A stretch of 64,000 nucleotides of DNA from Haliclystus octoradiatus (taxonomy: Eukaryota > Cnidaria > Staurozoa > Stauromedusae > Haliclystidae), in NCBI GenBank assembly GCA_916610825.1, contig OU744452.1, positions 2,825,543 to 2,889,542 on the forward strand, read 5' to 3'. This document shows positions 47,956 to 59,352 of this stretch, in pieces (positions within the stretch are counted from its first letter, which is position 1; each line of letters begins with the position of its first letter). Made by a program: the position numbers and the translations under genes. The notes under the pieces were generated by a model. It was not told the DNA's origin and did not search any database. It worked only from the letters and a program-made list of their open reading frames with translations.

Positions 47956-49056
47956 GGGAAGATCGGGTACACATCGGACGCTTTTCGGTTTCTTACTTCT
48001 CATTATTTTATTTTTCGCTCGAAACAAATAAATTGTATATCATTTAATAGCTAATGTGCCATGTTTAAAAGGGTAAATTGTTGGAAAGTTATATTCGAGT
48101 GCCGAGTATTTAATCATTCTTTTACCCCTAGTTGAGCGGGGTGACTTCGGCCAGACTGGGGTGACTCTGGACAGTGAATTTAAACTCTCAACAATGCACG
48201 AAACAAATGTTTATTGACATCAATCGAAAGCTTCATCATTCATCTACTCAGAGAAATCAATGAAATTATTCATAAATTACAAACCATGCTAATATTTATA
48301 ATTTCTTTAGCGAGTCGAAATAGTCATCGAAAGCCGTAGATTCAAGTGATAACTCGACGGCCCCAAACGAAAACAAAACATGCTCGTAAATCAACAAGAG
48401 TAAACCAAACTCTTCGACATATATAAATTGAGACATATCTGTAATTAAATGCACTTCAGACTTGATTTTTCATCCACAATTTGATATTCTATTTAACTAG
48501 ACCATATTATTTCCATATATTCTAAGCCGACGGATCACGCGTGCTCTGAAATGTTTACACAACAGCACAGCTGGAGCGTGTCAAACTTGAATGGAATGAG
48601 GAACTTGACACCCACTTAATTTCGGATTTACCATTGTTTCACAGCTTGATATTTTACTTCTTCATCGCTTTGCTATGTTTTGACGCTCTGACCGTAGTCA
48701 CCCCGTTTATAAACATTGAAGAATATCATTTCTGCAGTTGAATTTTCAAAGCGCACGTGCATGAAACTTCAGTATGAGGCACACAACGTCACTGGCTTCA
48801 AAATGGTACCAAATATCAACATGTTGGTTGCGTGGATTTTCTTCGTCGAACTTTTTCTTCAAGATCAAATAATACACAGAAGCGGGACAAAGTTTCAAAC
48901 CATAATAACTTTTTTATTACTTGATGAAATTATCTAAAATTTTGGCAATAGGTATGTTTTACCTTTGTATTTAACATACTGAGAGATTGTATTTTTATTT
49001 AAACTAAAACCGTTCTGTCCTAAGTCACCCGCGTCCGAAGTGACCCCGGTCTCCCC
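47956..49056. mobile_element. 1,101-bp TA-flanked inverted-repeat element
   Basis: The left end GGGAAGATCGGGTACACATC mirrors the right end ending GACCCCGGTCTCCCC, with TA on both sides (47954-47955 and 49057-49058). GGGGTGACTTCGG/GGGGTGACTCTGG motifs recur near both ends. Only short open frames lie within; non-autonomous. Confidence 0.65.
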
Positions 49057-49407
49057 TATCGTTTAATCTTGGCGTTATTTTTTGAATCTATTCCACATGT
49101 TTTCAATTCGTTATAAATCAGCTAACTAACTTTGAAGTTATTACAGTCTGTTGCCTTTTAGTTGTTATTTCGAATGTATTGATGATGATTTATTTGTAAT
49201 TTTCATTTCTTCATTTTCTTGTTGCACAACTTTTAGCATTCCTTTTGAACCTTTACTGAATAATGTTACATGTGAAAATTCACAAAAAATTATGTGAAAA
49301 GCAGGGATGTCAAGGTTACTTTTTAAAAGTAGCTAGTTACAGTTACCGTTCCTTGGGCGAGAAAGTAACTAGTTACTGTCAGACGTATTTAATTCAAAAG
49401 TAACTAG

Positions 49408-49773
49408 TGTTATGACTTCAACTTTCTTCAGTTTAGCATAATTTGTTATTTATTATATTTAATGTTTAAATTGAACATTATTCACTAGTCTCATTTAGAT
49501 GTATTAATTGCGAATGTGAGGCTAGAGTATAGAAGAGCACATGTTTCCAAAAGGGTGTATTTTTATGATTACTATGTTTTAGAGTTAACTTAGTTTGGTT
49601 TAGCCAAAGGGCAAATTAGAATTTACAAAAGGATATTATAGTGAATAGATTAAGCACAACAAAGGATATGTCTGTTGTTGTTGTTGATTTGATTTTATTC
49701 AAAGATTGATATTTGTCAGATTCGCCTTTGAGTTTTCTAAAAAGTCACAAGCTGTTGAAAGCTGTGCAAAACA
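49408..49773 (+). repeat. 5' LTR of the BEL/Pao element
   Basis: 366 bp, begins TGTTATGACTTC and ends GTGCAAAACA (TG...CA). Confidence 0.95.
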
Positions 49774-49789
49774 GTAAATTCTAATACCT

Positions 49790-52147
49790 GTGAGGCTTGG
49801 AGCCATGGAAGTAGAACTTTGCATCAGGAAATTGAAGAAAAGTATCAAAAGATATGATGATCTTGTGAAAAGAACTACAAATCTACTTGAAGAAGTAACA
49901 AGGGATGAAGAAACCTGTCATGACCTCGAAGAGGCAACAGAGAAGACAGTATGCCTACAATCTGCTGCAAAAGATGTAGAGAGAAATGTTGAAATTTACT
50001 TCTCAGAAATTGGGAAAAAGAAAGGGGAAATTACCAAAGAACTATATGATAAAGAGATACAAAAATGGGAAGAAGAAGAAAGTCGAATTCTAGAAGAATG
50101 TGGGATTGTAATGGACAAGCTAAAACGATATATATCAAGAAAGAAATACAAAAACAAAGAGATTGAAGATGCTAAGATGATGGAGCATGAACTTAAGAAA
50201 ATGGAATTAGAAGTCAGATTGCAAGAAAGTAGCAAGCCGGAATACAGTAAAACTGAACAACCAAAGCGCAATTATAGTACTATAAAGTTGTCAGGATTTG
50301 AACCCCCTAAATGGGATGGGATTCCACGAAAATATTATTTTTGGAAGAAAACATTTACTGACACTATGGAAGCTGCAGCAATCCATCAAAGTACAATAAT
50401 TATACACTGGGTGAAAAAATCAATACCAGATGAATGGCAGTTATGCATAAATACATGTGAGACTATTAAAGATGTATGGGATAATATGGAGATCGCCTTA
50501 ACAAAGGAAAGAATCATCCAGGACATTGAAACCGAATACAGAAAAGTAAAGGCAATAAAAATCAAAGACAGAGAAGAGATTCTCGTTTTTATTAACAGTA
50601 TTGAAAATTATTGTCATCAGATTGCGAGTGCTGGCTGTCATGAACGTGCAAAAGGAATTGTATTCACCAATGACATAATGAGAAAACTACCAGCAGACGT
50701 CCAAAATACAATAAAGACATCGTTGCAAATTACAAATGAAACAAGAACAATAAATAATTTGAGTCCAATTGAATTAGATGTAAAGAGGATCATTGCCCAT
50801 TTAAGAGAATTAGCAACAACTTACAGCGGCATAAGCAGTGAAAAAAGACGTACTACTCCAATGCTTCAAGAAACAAGCAAAAACAGATCTAGTAAAATTA
50901 ATGCAATTACAAAGTCCTATGATGTTGAAGAAAAATATCTTTGTGGAAGGAAAGAATGTAAACATCAACACAAACTAGAAGATTGCTTCGCATTTAAAAG
51001 ATGGTTACCAAAGGATCTTTTGGCTTATGTTCGAAAAAAAGGATTTTGCTTCAGCTGCTTGGATACATCCCATAAAAGACAAGATACTTGTTCAAAATGC
51101 AGCAAATGCAATTGTCGACACAATGATATTCTGTGTATGATTGTAGAGTCATCCAACAACCATGAAATAAATACACATCAATCTACACAAAATATTTCTT
51201 CTAGTAGCAACAACAACGAGGAAAGCAGTCAGACTGCAAATAACAATGCGTTGATACTTAAATCTGCTAATCACGCACCAAAACAATCCACTAGACTACC
51301 AGTAGTCATCATTGATGTAAAATACAAAGGGAAAGAAAAAGAATGGCTGAAAGCACGATGTTTCATAGATGGAGGTTCAGATACTTCTTTGATAAGAAAA
51401 GAATTTGCCCAAAGATTAGGAATCGAAGGTACAAATACAACACTACATTACAGTGTCGCAGGTGGTGGACAGCAATCAGAGAAATCTACAGAATTAGATA
51501 TAGAAATCAAAGATAGCGACCATATTAATGGGGGAACATTGACTGTGTACTCTATGGACAGAATCTGTGAGGACATCCCAAAAATTGACTCAACCTTCTT
51601 TGAAGACTATACATATCTGAAAGGGATCAAAGAAAAAGTAGACATACAAGGTGGAGCAATAGACATTTTGATTGGCAGAGATGCACAAGCCTTCATCCAA
51701 GAAACCTTATTCATAACACCACCGGCGGAGAAGGAAATCGAAAATCCGCATGCACCAATAGGCATTAAATATCCATTGGGCTGGGCCATAGTAGGAGTAA
51801 TTGAGAAACAGAAACAGAGAAAGATTTACAGAATCTCAAAGTTGGAACCAGAAGATTGTGTTAACAAAGTTAAATCAGTATTTGTTTCCGATTTAACTGG
51901 AGTTTCACCTACCAAGAAATGTGTATGTTCAGATAATCAAATCATTGAATCTAATTTTATTAAATCAGTAGAGCTTAACACAACAATCAATAAAGAAGGA
52001 AGGGTTGAAGTTGCCTTGCCATGGAAAGAAGGTTATCCTGAAGGACTTCCAAACAATTACAATGAAGCAGCAAAGGATCTTCATCGACAGAAGAAAAGAC
52101 TGAAAAGAACTCTTGAATTTGAACTGTATTCTAAAGAAATGGCATAA
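49790..52147 (+). CDS. BEL/Pao Gag and protease region
   Basis: 785 residues. Residues 1-150 are charged and helical. Near 165-180 is the retrotransposon Gag start (LSGFEPPKWDGIPRKYYFW). The zinc-knuckle region at about 415-450 has CFSCLDTSHKRQDTC and CSKCNCRHNDILC. The aspartic protease motif CFIDGGSDTSLI is at about 522-533. The frame ends at a TAA at 52145-52147, but the next codons in the same frame continue into RT, so this stop is a single nonsense break between protease and RT in this copy. The Met at 49790 is chosen as the first after the LTR; the Met at 49805 is an alternative. Confidence 0.9.
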   Translation: MRLGAMEVELCIRKLKKSIKRYDDLVKRTTNLLEEVTRDEETCHDLEEATEKTVCLQSAAKDVERNVEIYFSEIGKKKGEITKELYDKEIQKWEEEESRILEECGIVMDKLKRYISRKKYKNKEIEDAKMMEHELKKMELEVRLQESSKPEYSKTEQPKRNYSTIKLSGFEPPKWDGIPRKYYFWKKTFTDTMEAAAIHQSTIIIHWVKKSIPDEWQLCINTCETIKDVWDNMEIALTKERIIQDIETEYRKVKAIKIKDREEILVFINSIENYCHQIASAGCHERAKGIVFTNDIMRKLPADVQNTIKTSLQITNETRTINNLSPIELDVKRIIAHLRELATTYSGISSEKRRTTPMLQETSKNRSSKINAITKSYDVEEKYLCGRKECKHQHKLEDCFAFKRWLPKDLLAYVRKKGFCFSCLDTSHKRQDTCSKCSKCNCRHNDILCMIVESSNNHEINTHQSTQNISSSSNNNEESSQTANNNALILKSANHAPKQSTRLPVVIIDVKYKGKEKEWLKARCFIDGGSDTSLIRKEFAQRLGIEGTNTTLHYSVAGGGQQSEKSTELDIEIKDSDHINGGTLTVYSMDRICEDIPKIDSTFFEDYTYLKGIKEKVDIQGGAIDILIGRDAQAFIQETLFITPPAEKEIENPHAPIGIKYPLGWAIVGVIEKQKQRKIYRISKLEPEDCVNKVKSVFVSDLTGVSPTKKCVCSDNQIIESNFIKSVELNTTINKEGRVEVALPWKEGYPEGLPNNYNEAAKDLHRQKKRLKRTLEFELYSKEMA

Positions 52148-52165
52148 CTTGTACAATCTGGATTT

Positions 52166-54256
52166 GTGGAATTAGTAGAAGCAAAGCCCGAAGAATCAGC
52201 ATATTACATTATACACCAACATGTTATTAGAAATGACAGTGAATCAACCCCAGTAAGGATCGTTTGGAATGCAGCCAGAAAAAACTCACTTGGGTTTTGC
52301 TTGAATGATGTCTTAGAGAAAGGCCCTGACCTATTAAACAAACTATTTCATTGCTTAATATCATTTAGAGAACATGCTGTAGCATTTTTGGGTGACATTC
52401 GTAAGATGTTTAACATGGTCAGTCTAAGAGAAGAAGATCGACCATTTCAAAGATTCCTGTGGTGGGGAGAAGATGAGAACATTTACTCTTATGAATGGAA
52501 AAGACTAATATTTGGAGATGCACCCAGTCCTGATTTGGCAATAAATGCATTGAATTACTTGGTTACAAATTTTGGTCAAGAACTAATTGATGGTTCACAA
52601 GTTATCATGAACAACACCTATATGGATGATGTTGCGGGTTCATGTGCTAATGAAGAAGATGCTAAAATGACTATATCAGAAGTAAATGATATTCTTGCGA
52701 AAGGACAATTCGGTATAAAATATTGGCATTCAAACAAAAGCCAAGTGGAGAAAGAAGTGAACAAAGAGTTATTAACCTGTGATTATATAGAGACAAATGT
52801 ATTGGGACATTGCTGGGATAAAAATACAGATCTGATTAGTCTAAGAAAAGGAAAGCACAATATAACTGAAGAAGTAACGAAAAGAAATATACTTGGGTTT
52901 ATAGCCAGCGTATGGGACCCATTAGGCATTCTAAACCCTGTAATGGTTGGTCTAAGAATACAATTCCAGCAGCTGTGGCGTCACAATTATGATTGGGATG
53001 ACAAGCTTGGTAATCAACTTTCTGAAAGATGGAGAGAAAATATGATAAATGCAACAACATATGTTGACTCATGCATCAAAAGAAGTTTGACACCAAATAA
53101 TAGCACAGGAGATGTTGAAGTACATGCTTTTTCGGACGGTGGCAGCGAAGCATATGGAACTGTTGTTTATTTCAGATGGCAAACTGATGATGGAAGCATA
53201 GAAACTCGTTATGTCGCATCTAAATCGTTTGTTACACCAGTGAGAGGTGTTTGGACAATCCCGAGAATTGAATTGGTCGGAGCACTAGTCATGATAAGAC
53301 TGGTAAAATCAGGGATGAAATCATTACATTGTGACCCTAAGTCAGTAACATACTGGGTAGATTCGAAAGTTGTTCTTCATTGGATTCGTGCAAAAGATAT
53401 CAACAGAAACAAGGTATTTGTAGAAACAAGAGTAGCCGAAATTCAAGAGAGTGTGGACAGTGAGCGATTTCGTTATGTTCCAACTGCAAAAAACATAGCA
53501 GATGTTTTGACAAAAGAAACTCCACAACCTGACTTGGAGCAGTTTTATGAAGGACCAAGCTTCTTGAAGGAAGAAATCATCCCACAATTTGAATCAGCAG
53601 AAGTAAAAGAAACCATCGATAAAGAGCAAGTAATGGAAGAAGTATTACCACCAAGAAAAAAGAAGAATAAATTGAAAAAAAGAAGGGAAACGAAGAAAGA
53701 AGTAAAGAATGCAAGAATCCAAGTAGCTCAATTTAAAGACTTAACTGAAGATGATGAAAAGAAAATTAGTGATATTAAAGAAACTGGAAAGATCTTAGAT
53801 TCAACATCAAAAGCAACATCATGGATTGAAGCAGTCGACTTGGTGAAACAACACAGCGAAGTTCAAACTACAGAAGAAGCCAAAATGCTGCTCTTACAAG
53901 CCATGCTAGGTACAGAGAAATTCAAGTCATATCTCAAGTATAGAAAACTATGTGCTGTATATGACGCACAACACAAAGTAGTGAGAGTTGGCGGGAGACT
54001 ACATTCTATAGAGGAATTCCATCTTAATGTTGCAGCCCCGGTTATCATCCCCACCGTAAAATTCCCAAAAGGTAACACATGTGAAGAAGCAGACAGATTT
54101 CACATTCTGTTATTGCTGGCGGAACGCATTCATAGTGAAGTTGGTCATGGAGGATCAAATCGATGTAAAATGTATGCCGCTGTAGAGCTAAAAAGTTATT
54201 TGATTACGTTAAAAATCGCTGCATTGAATGTAGAAAGTGGTGGAATCCGTTATTGA
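52166..54256 (+). CDS. BEL/Pao reverse transcriptase, RNase H and start of integrase
   Basis: 696 residues in the same frame as the Gag-protease ORF. RT: IVWNAARKNS, FLGDIRKMFNMV (catalytic Asp) and NNTYMDDVAGS (YMDD box) at about 150. The Pao-type connection region follows (LGFIASVWDPLGILNPV). RNase H: HAFSDGGSEAYG, IPRIELVGAL, WVDSKVVLHWI, then TAKNIADVLTKE. After a Lys-rich stretch comes the first half of the integrase zinc finger (ERIHSEVGHGG). A frameshift before 54256 moves the remaining Cys pair of that finger to the next frame. Confidence 0.9.
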   Translation: MELVEAKPEESAYYIIHQHVIRNDSESTPVRIVWNAARKNSLGFCLNDVLEKGPDLLNKLFHCLISFREHAVAFLGDIRKMFNMVSLREEDRPFQRFLWWGEDENIYSYEWKRLIFGDAPSPDLAINALNYLVTNFGQELIDGSQVIMNNTYMDDVAGSCANEEDAKMTISEVNDILAKGQFGIKYWHSNKSQVEKEVNKELLTCDYIETNVLGHCWDKNTDLISLRKGKHNITEEVTKRNILGFIASVWDPLGILNPVMVGLRIQFQQLWRHNYDWDDKLGNQLSERWRENMINATTYVDSCIKRSLTPNNSTGDVEVHAFSDGGSEAYGTVVYFRWQTDDGSIETRYVASKSFVTPVRGVWTIPRIELVGALVMIRLVKSGMKSLHCDPKSVTYWVDSKVVLHWIRAKDINRNKVFVETRVAEIQESVDSERFRYVPTAKNIADVLTKETPQPDLEQFYEGPSFLKEEIIPQFESAEVKETIDKEQVMEEVLPPRKKKNKLKKRRETKKEVKNARIQVAQFKDLTEDDEKKISDIKETGKILDSTSKATSWIEAVDLVKQHSEVQTTEEAKMLLLQAMLGTEKFKSYLKYRKLCAVYDAQHKVVRVGGRLHSIEEFHLNVAAPVIIPTVKFPKGNTCEEADRFHILLLLAERIHSEVGHGGSNRCKMYAAVELKSYLITLKIAALNVESGGIRY

Positions 54257-55329
54257 GTCAACAAATGGGACTCATACCTGAATTCTGTTTTGCAATTGGT
54301 GAGCCACCATTCAAACACACTGCTGTAGATTTTTTTGGACCATTTAAAACCAAAGTTGGCAGAAGATCAGTCTTGAATGGACATGCTGCCTTATTTACTT
54401 GTTCAACAGTTTGTGCTGTTCATATTGAATTTTGTTACGACATGGAAGGAGGTGAGGGAATATCAAGCGAGAAATTCCTATCTGCATTTAGAAGATTTGT
54501 GTCACTAAAACGTGTCAAAGTGTCAACCATGTATTCGGACTATGGTACTAACTTTGTAGGATCAGAGGATTTTATTGCAAAAGAAAGAGAAAATTGGGAC
54601 AACCAAGTTATTGTGAAAGAACTCAGAACAGAAAATGAGAAAAGAGGAGTAAATTTCCAGTGGATATGGAACACACCAACAGCATCACATATGAATGGAC
54701 GCGTGGAAAGACTTATTCGATCTGTTCGATATGCCTTAGATGTTGTTGTCGGCTATCATGACAAATTATTATCTGGAGATGAGTGGAGTACGGTGCTTTA
54801 TGAGATTTCCTACTTGATTAATTCAAGACCATTATGGCCACACAGAGGTCAAGACCCACTTGAAGTAGATGGAACAGTAACTCCAAATTTCTTACTCCAT
54901 GGACACGGAGAGTGTGTTCCACAATCAATGGTTACCAATGACTGTGCAGTTGTATTACCAAAAAGAGTTGATGCTATAGAGAGAAGAGTTCAAACGTTTT
55001 GGAGAGCTTGGATGCAGAATATGCCTCGCTCTCTTCTTCTCCGTCCAAAATGGCTGGAGAAAGTTGAAAATGTCAATGTTGGAGATTTGGTTATACTGCA
55101 CAAGAGTAACGTTGGTTCAGATGCTCCAAGAGCAATGTGGGAGTTGGGTATAATCAGAGATACGTATCGAGGTGCAGATGGAATGGTAAGAAAAGTGAAG
55201 GTGCAGTCAAGAAAAGGTACTTATCAAAGACCAATCACAAAGTTATGCTTGATTGCAACGGCCGCTGAACTAAAGGATAACATCGTTTTACCAGAACGAG
55301 AACAACAATTTATTGTAGATGTTCAATGA
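54253..55329 (+). CDS. BEL/Pao integrase core and C-terminal domain
   Basis: 358 residues, in a different frame from the RT ORF. The catalytic triad reads AVDFFGPF (D), MYSDYGTNF (D) and NGRVERLIR (E), the usual DDE order for Pao integrases. The C-terminal domain includes NVGDLVILHKS and PITKLCLI. It would insert the cDNA; the frameshift means this copy cannot make the full polyprotein unless it is bypassed. Confidence 0.9.
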   Translation: MSQQMGLIPEFCFAIGEPPFKHTAVDFFGPFKTKVGRRSVLNGHAALFTCSTVCAVHIEFCYDMEGGEGISSEKFLSAFRRFVSLKRVKVSTMYSDYGTNFVGSEDFIAKERENWDNQVIVKELRTENEKRGVNFQWIWNTPTASHMNGRVERLIRSVRYALDVVVGYHDKLLSGDEWSTVLYEISYLINSRPLWPHRGQDPLEVDGTVTPNFLLHGHGECVPQSMVTNDCAVVLPKRVDAIERRVQTFWRAWMQNMPRSLLLRPKWLEKVENVNVGDLVILHKSNVGSDAPRAMWELGIIRDTYRGADGMVRKVKVQSRKGTYQRPITKLCLIATAAELKDNIVLPEREQQFIVDVQ

Positions 55330-55397
55330 AACTGATGAAAGTATAAACTATGAAGTGCATGATTATATCGTACATTAAAGATTGCACTAAGGGGGAG

Positions 55398-55763
55398 TGT
55401 TATGACTTCAACTTTCTTCAGTTTAGCATAATTTGTTATTGATTATATTTAATGTTTAAATTGAACATTATTCACTAGTCTCATTTAGATGTATTAATTG
55501 CGAATGTGAGGCTAGAGTATAGAAGAGCACATGTTTCCAAAAGGGTGTATTTTTATGATTACTATGTTTTAGAGTTAACTTAGTTTGGTTTAGCCAAAGG
55601 GCAAATTAGAATTTACAAAAGGATATTATAGTGAATAGATTAAGCACAACAAAGGATATGACTGTTGTTGTTGTTGATTTGATTTTATTCAAAGATTGAT
55701 ATTTGTCAGATTCGCCTTTGAGTTTTCTAAAAAGTCACAAGCTGTTGTAAGCTGTGCAAAACA
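55398..55763 (+). repeat. 3' LTR of the BEL/Pao element
   Basis: 366 bp. It differs from the 5' LTR by three substitutions that I can see (TTATTTAT/TTATTGAT, ATATGTCTG/ATATGACTG, TTGAAAGC/TTGTAAGC). Confidence 0.95.
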
Positions 55764-56830
55764 ACTAGTTACAGTTGGTTTTTCCGTTACTTTTTCTAAA
55801 TAAGTCCAAAAATATCCAACAGAAGCAATGAGACATATATGAAGCATTCAAATAATATTTCTGTATTTTAATTTGTTAATTAAGCAAATGTTCTTGTTGA
55901 CAATATAAATACGAAATCAGACACCCAACGACTATTTCACAGCAACGTCTTTTGCGTGTTTGAATGGTCTAGGCGATCCCCTGATTTCCATAACAAAGAA
56001 AATGTCAAGTTACGCGCTATTAGTTCTATTTCAGGCTTGGTTGCTATGACAATTAATTGATCTAACAGATATATCAGACATGAAACGCTCGTTGAATCAC
56101 TTGAATATCATAAACTCGGAAAAACAGATTTTATAACAAAATGTTACTACCCTGAATGTAATTTTCTTGACATCCAAATTTATAACAGGATTTCCTGCAG
56201 TTGTTGGGAACTTTTTGTCTGTGTTTTTATTGTTCTTGGGTGGTAACAATGAGAACAAAAGATTTTGACAAATTAAAACACAATAGCGATCGAGAAGCTG
56301 CTAACTTTCAGCATTATTTTGTGAAAAAAGTAACAGAAGAAAGCGAAAATGTAGTGAAAAAGTAACGAGTAATCATTACTTTATTTTTAATCCTAAATGT
56401 AACTAGTTACAAGTAGAAGTTACTTTTACAAGTAGAAGTTACTAAAAAGTAACGATTACAAGTAACGTCGTTACTTTTGTAAGCGTTACTAACATCCCTG
56501 GTGAAAAGCAGACAGGTACACAAGCGTACATGCTATTGTCGCCGCAATAATTGTATGATAACTCAAATGAATATTTGGTGTTCCCTTTACTTGTTATATT
56601 GAATATAATTTCATTGTTTGTGTTCTCAATGTGTACTTGTTATGTTGTGGTCTAATATGATGAGGCCAGATGTAGGCATAGTTGTCAACAATTATACATT
56701 TCTCATCCTTCACATTCACACTCATATTTCTTTTTAGACCTAAAACTTAGCTTGCCAGCTGTCAGCAATGCTGTGCTCACACAGAAGGTATGTGTATGTA
56801 CTATGCTACTTTACAGTTAAGTAAGGGGTC

Positions 56831-57410
56831 TCAGGGTCCGACAAAATGTTCAGGCTTGATGAATTCTAGAGACATTTCAATATTTTCTAACCTTCTAGAA
56901 TCTAGGATTCCAGGATTCCTACTTTTGTCAGGCCCCAGGTGGCCAGAGGACTTCACAAATACACAAGGAACTCTTAAAGGCTTAACTGATATTTATATAA
57001 TATTACATTTTCAGTTAACTACATAGTCATAAAATATCACCCTGGAAGCACAAATTATTATTTACTAGGGAACATATACACTCATTTACCTACAAATTAT
57101 ACTAAACGGCAGTGTGAACATTCTGCCACTGAGCGACCACTGCACTCATTTTATCCAAGGAAAGCCTATCCCAGTTTAATGATTAATTTTAGTAATTTTA
57201 TTTGTTTTCAAATCAACACTTTCATTGGTTACCTAGTACAGCGACAAAAGGTTCAGCCTTCTGGAATCCTAGAGGCATCTCAACATTTTCTTCTTAAACT
57301 TCTTGTTGATGCTTGACCAATAAATCATTAGAAATCTCAATTTACTGCCGAATTTGTCTTGGCCTCCCTGAATCTAGGACTCCAGGATTTCTACTTTTGT
57401 AGGACCCTGA
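56831..57410. mobile_element. possible MITE with TCAGGGTCC ends
   Basis: TCAGGGTCCGACAAAA at the left and TTTTGTAGGACCCTGA at the right are inverted copies. Internal CTAGGATTCCAGGATT motifs recur. No target duplication seen. Confidence 0.4.
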
Positions 57411-57475
57411 CGTAGTATGATAATGATTGATGATTGTCTTTATTTAAAACGGATCAAATACCAGTAAGCCATTGC

Positions 57476-58510
57476 TAGGGGTGTACCGGATACCTGATCC
57501 GGCCGGATAACATACTCTCTGTTTTGGTTGGTCCGGTGGTCCGGCCGGAGCGATGGTTGAACCGGTGGTTTTTACCGGATTTTATTTTTCAAATAAATGT
57601 TTGATTTGTAAAAGGTTTTAGCGAAGCATTTGCAATGTTTTGATACCAACTTTGAAGATTTTCATTACAAACAGCACTTCCAGTTTTGAAGAAAGCACAT
57701 TCATCAAGTTGGATCAGAACAATATTCAACAATCAGAGATTTCCCTTCGATCGCAGCCATTTTCAAGTTCTGCCTCACTTTCAAACTAGCCTTGCCTTTG
57801 AAAATCATCAAAGATGTGTACAAATGATTTTCCGACATTTTGTTTCTGACATTTATTTCACGAAGTTTCGTTTGCTTTGGACAAAACATGGCTTTTAAAA
57901 ACAGTTCATCAACAATATTAATTTTCAGATTTTATTGGATTTAAAAGTAAATGTGGATGGGGTCAGATAATATTGAAGCGCAGTTAAATTGAATTGCATT
58001 TTTATTGCTATATGTGATCAGGATATACAAACATGCTTTTCTACGGTTTTTTACCTTCGTAATCTTATCTGTTTTGAAAGACCAACAAGACAATAGCCTG
58101 CCTGACATAATTTATTATGAGATTCAATTTATGTAACTGGTTAACCGTTTTCAAATACTCTGTACATTGTTTATTATGCAAGAGATTTATTTGACTCATT
58201 CATGGTTTAGCAATCATAGATCAGTCGTAAAAGAAAGTTTCTCAATCTCAAGCAAATGAACAGCGATATTTATTTGCTTTGATGACGGCCGGGATGAGTT
58301 TTTAGTGCACCCTAAAACAGTCATGGTCATTGCACGGAAAATAAGATGATCTAAAAACATCACTTGCAATGAATTCTGCCAACTATAAAAGAAAGGTTTG
58401 TACAAAAGTTTTGCTGATCCGATCGGATATTAGGCCGGATATTTTGAAAATTGTCTCACCTGATTCGATGCTCCGGCCGGATCACGAAGGGTCGCTCCGG
58501 TACACCCCTA
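57476..58510. mobile_element. 1,035-bp non-autonomous hAT-like element
   Basis: Ends TAGGGGTGTACCGG and CCGGTACACCCCTA. The 8-bp flanks GCCATTGC (57468-57475) and GTCATTGC (58511-58518) match at seven of eight positions. Subterminal CCGGCCGGA repeats occur on both sides. The interior is AT-rich and non-coding. Confidence 0.7.
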
Positions 58511-59225
58511 GTCATTGCCCTGCAAAAAACAATTCAGGAGTTCATGAACACATCATTAACGTTAAATGGCCTCGATTTTTATGAACTGCTAATGAACTTC
58601 TCCCTACAGGTTGTAAACCCTCAAGGACAGTCCATGGAATTTGGGGCCATTTAACGTCCATGAAATGTTTATGAACTCCTGCACTGTTATTCGCATGTGT
58701 TTACTTATCGACCCTGGTTCCTAGTACTCATACATATGTCTGTAAAGTGACAGTTTGTTAACTTACCCGGATTTGTAAACGTATGATTAATCTATTCATG
58801 AACTCCTTCAGGAATATTTTTGGAAAAGTATACCATTCAACGTTGAATCATTCATGAATTGTTGCAGTACATTACAGCATTGAAAAAGTAATTATTTTCT
58901 GATCCCAAAATTTATAGACAATTAATCAACATACTGCCACTTAATCAAGAGAACAATTTTTCAAAGTGGATCTCTTATTTCTTTGCCGATTATCAGAATT
59001 ATAAATGTTGGAAACCATGTTGGAAACCATGTTTCCATGGCAGACCAATTTTTACCAATTGAATAATGATCTGTAGGACTATTCCTCTTACGAGTAAATC
59101 ACAACAGAGCTGATGCTACATTTCAGCCATTTCGAAGAATCAATGAGTTGCTGAAATTGTTGTGCAGAAGTTTGAATGAAAATGAAACTTTAATCACCAT
59201 GTTCCTGATTATTATTATATTGCAG

Positions 59226-59352
59226 CGGCTTGAGTCTACGGTTGATTACCATCAGAAATCAGGAACTGGGGGAAGATCATCATTCAATGGCATTTGCGCA
59301 ACAGTTTTCGGATCAAGTGGCATACTGGGACGATATGTTTGTAATCGCCTGG
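59226..59352 (+). CDS. NDUFA9: NDUFA9 exon (complex I 39-kDa subunit), partial gene
   Basis: A 127-bp exon between TATTATATTGCAG and CCTGG|GTATGT, entering in phase 0 and leaving in phase 1. It encodes SGTGGRSSFNG, ATVFGSSGILGRYVCN and RLG. This is the start of the mature NDUFA9 with its Rossmann-type G-x-x-G-x-x-G nucleotide-binding loop. NDUFA9 is an accessory subunit of mitochondrial respiratory complex I. Other exons are not visible: downstream ones lie beyond the LINE and probably the window, and the first exon was not identified. Confidence 0.8.

Larger units (their letters stand above)
49408..55763 (+). mobile_element. BEL/Pao LTR retrotransposon, near-complete
   Basis: Two 366-bp LTRs, a gag-pol region, and the 5-bp target duplication ACTAG (49403-49407 and 55764-55768). 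The LTRs show only three differences that I can find, so the insertion is young. A purine tract AAGGGGGAG at 55389-55397 directly precedes the 3' LTR and would prime plus-strand synthesis. I could not assign the tRNA primer site after the 5' LTR. Confidence 0.95.
49302..56500. mobile_element. hAT element interrupted by a BEL/Pao retrotransposon
   Basis: Ends CAGGGATGTCA and TAACATCCCTG, with the 8-bp duplication GTGAAAAG at 49294-49301 and 56501-56508. Without the insert it is about 840 bp and closely matches the copy at 44499-45391, including its AGTAACTAGTTAC repeats. The BEL element sits at one of these repeats. Confidence 0.9.

Noticed and set aside
49996..50271. 91-residue antisense ORF
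   Set aside because: Shadow of the charged, repetitive Gag N-terminus on the other strand.
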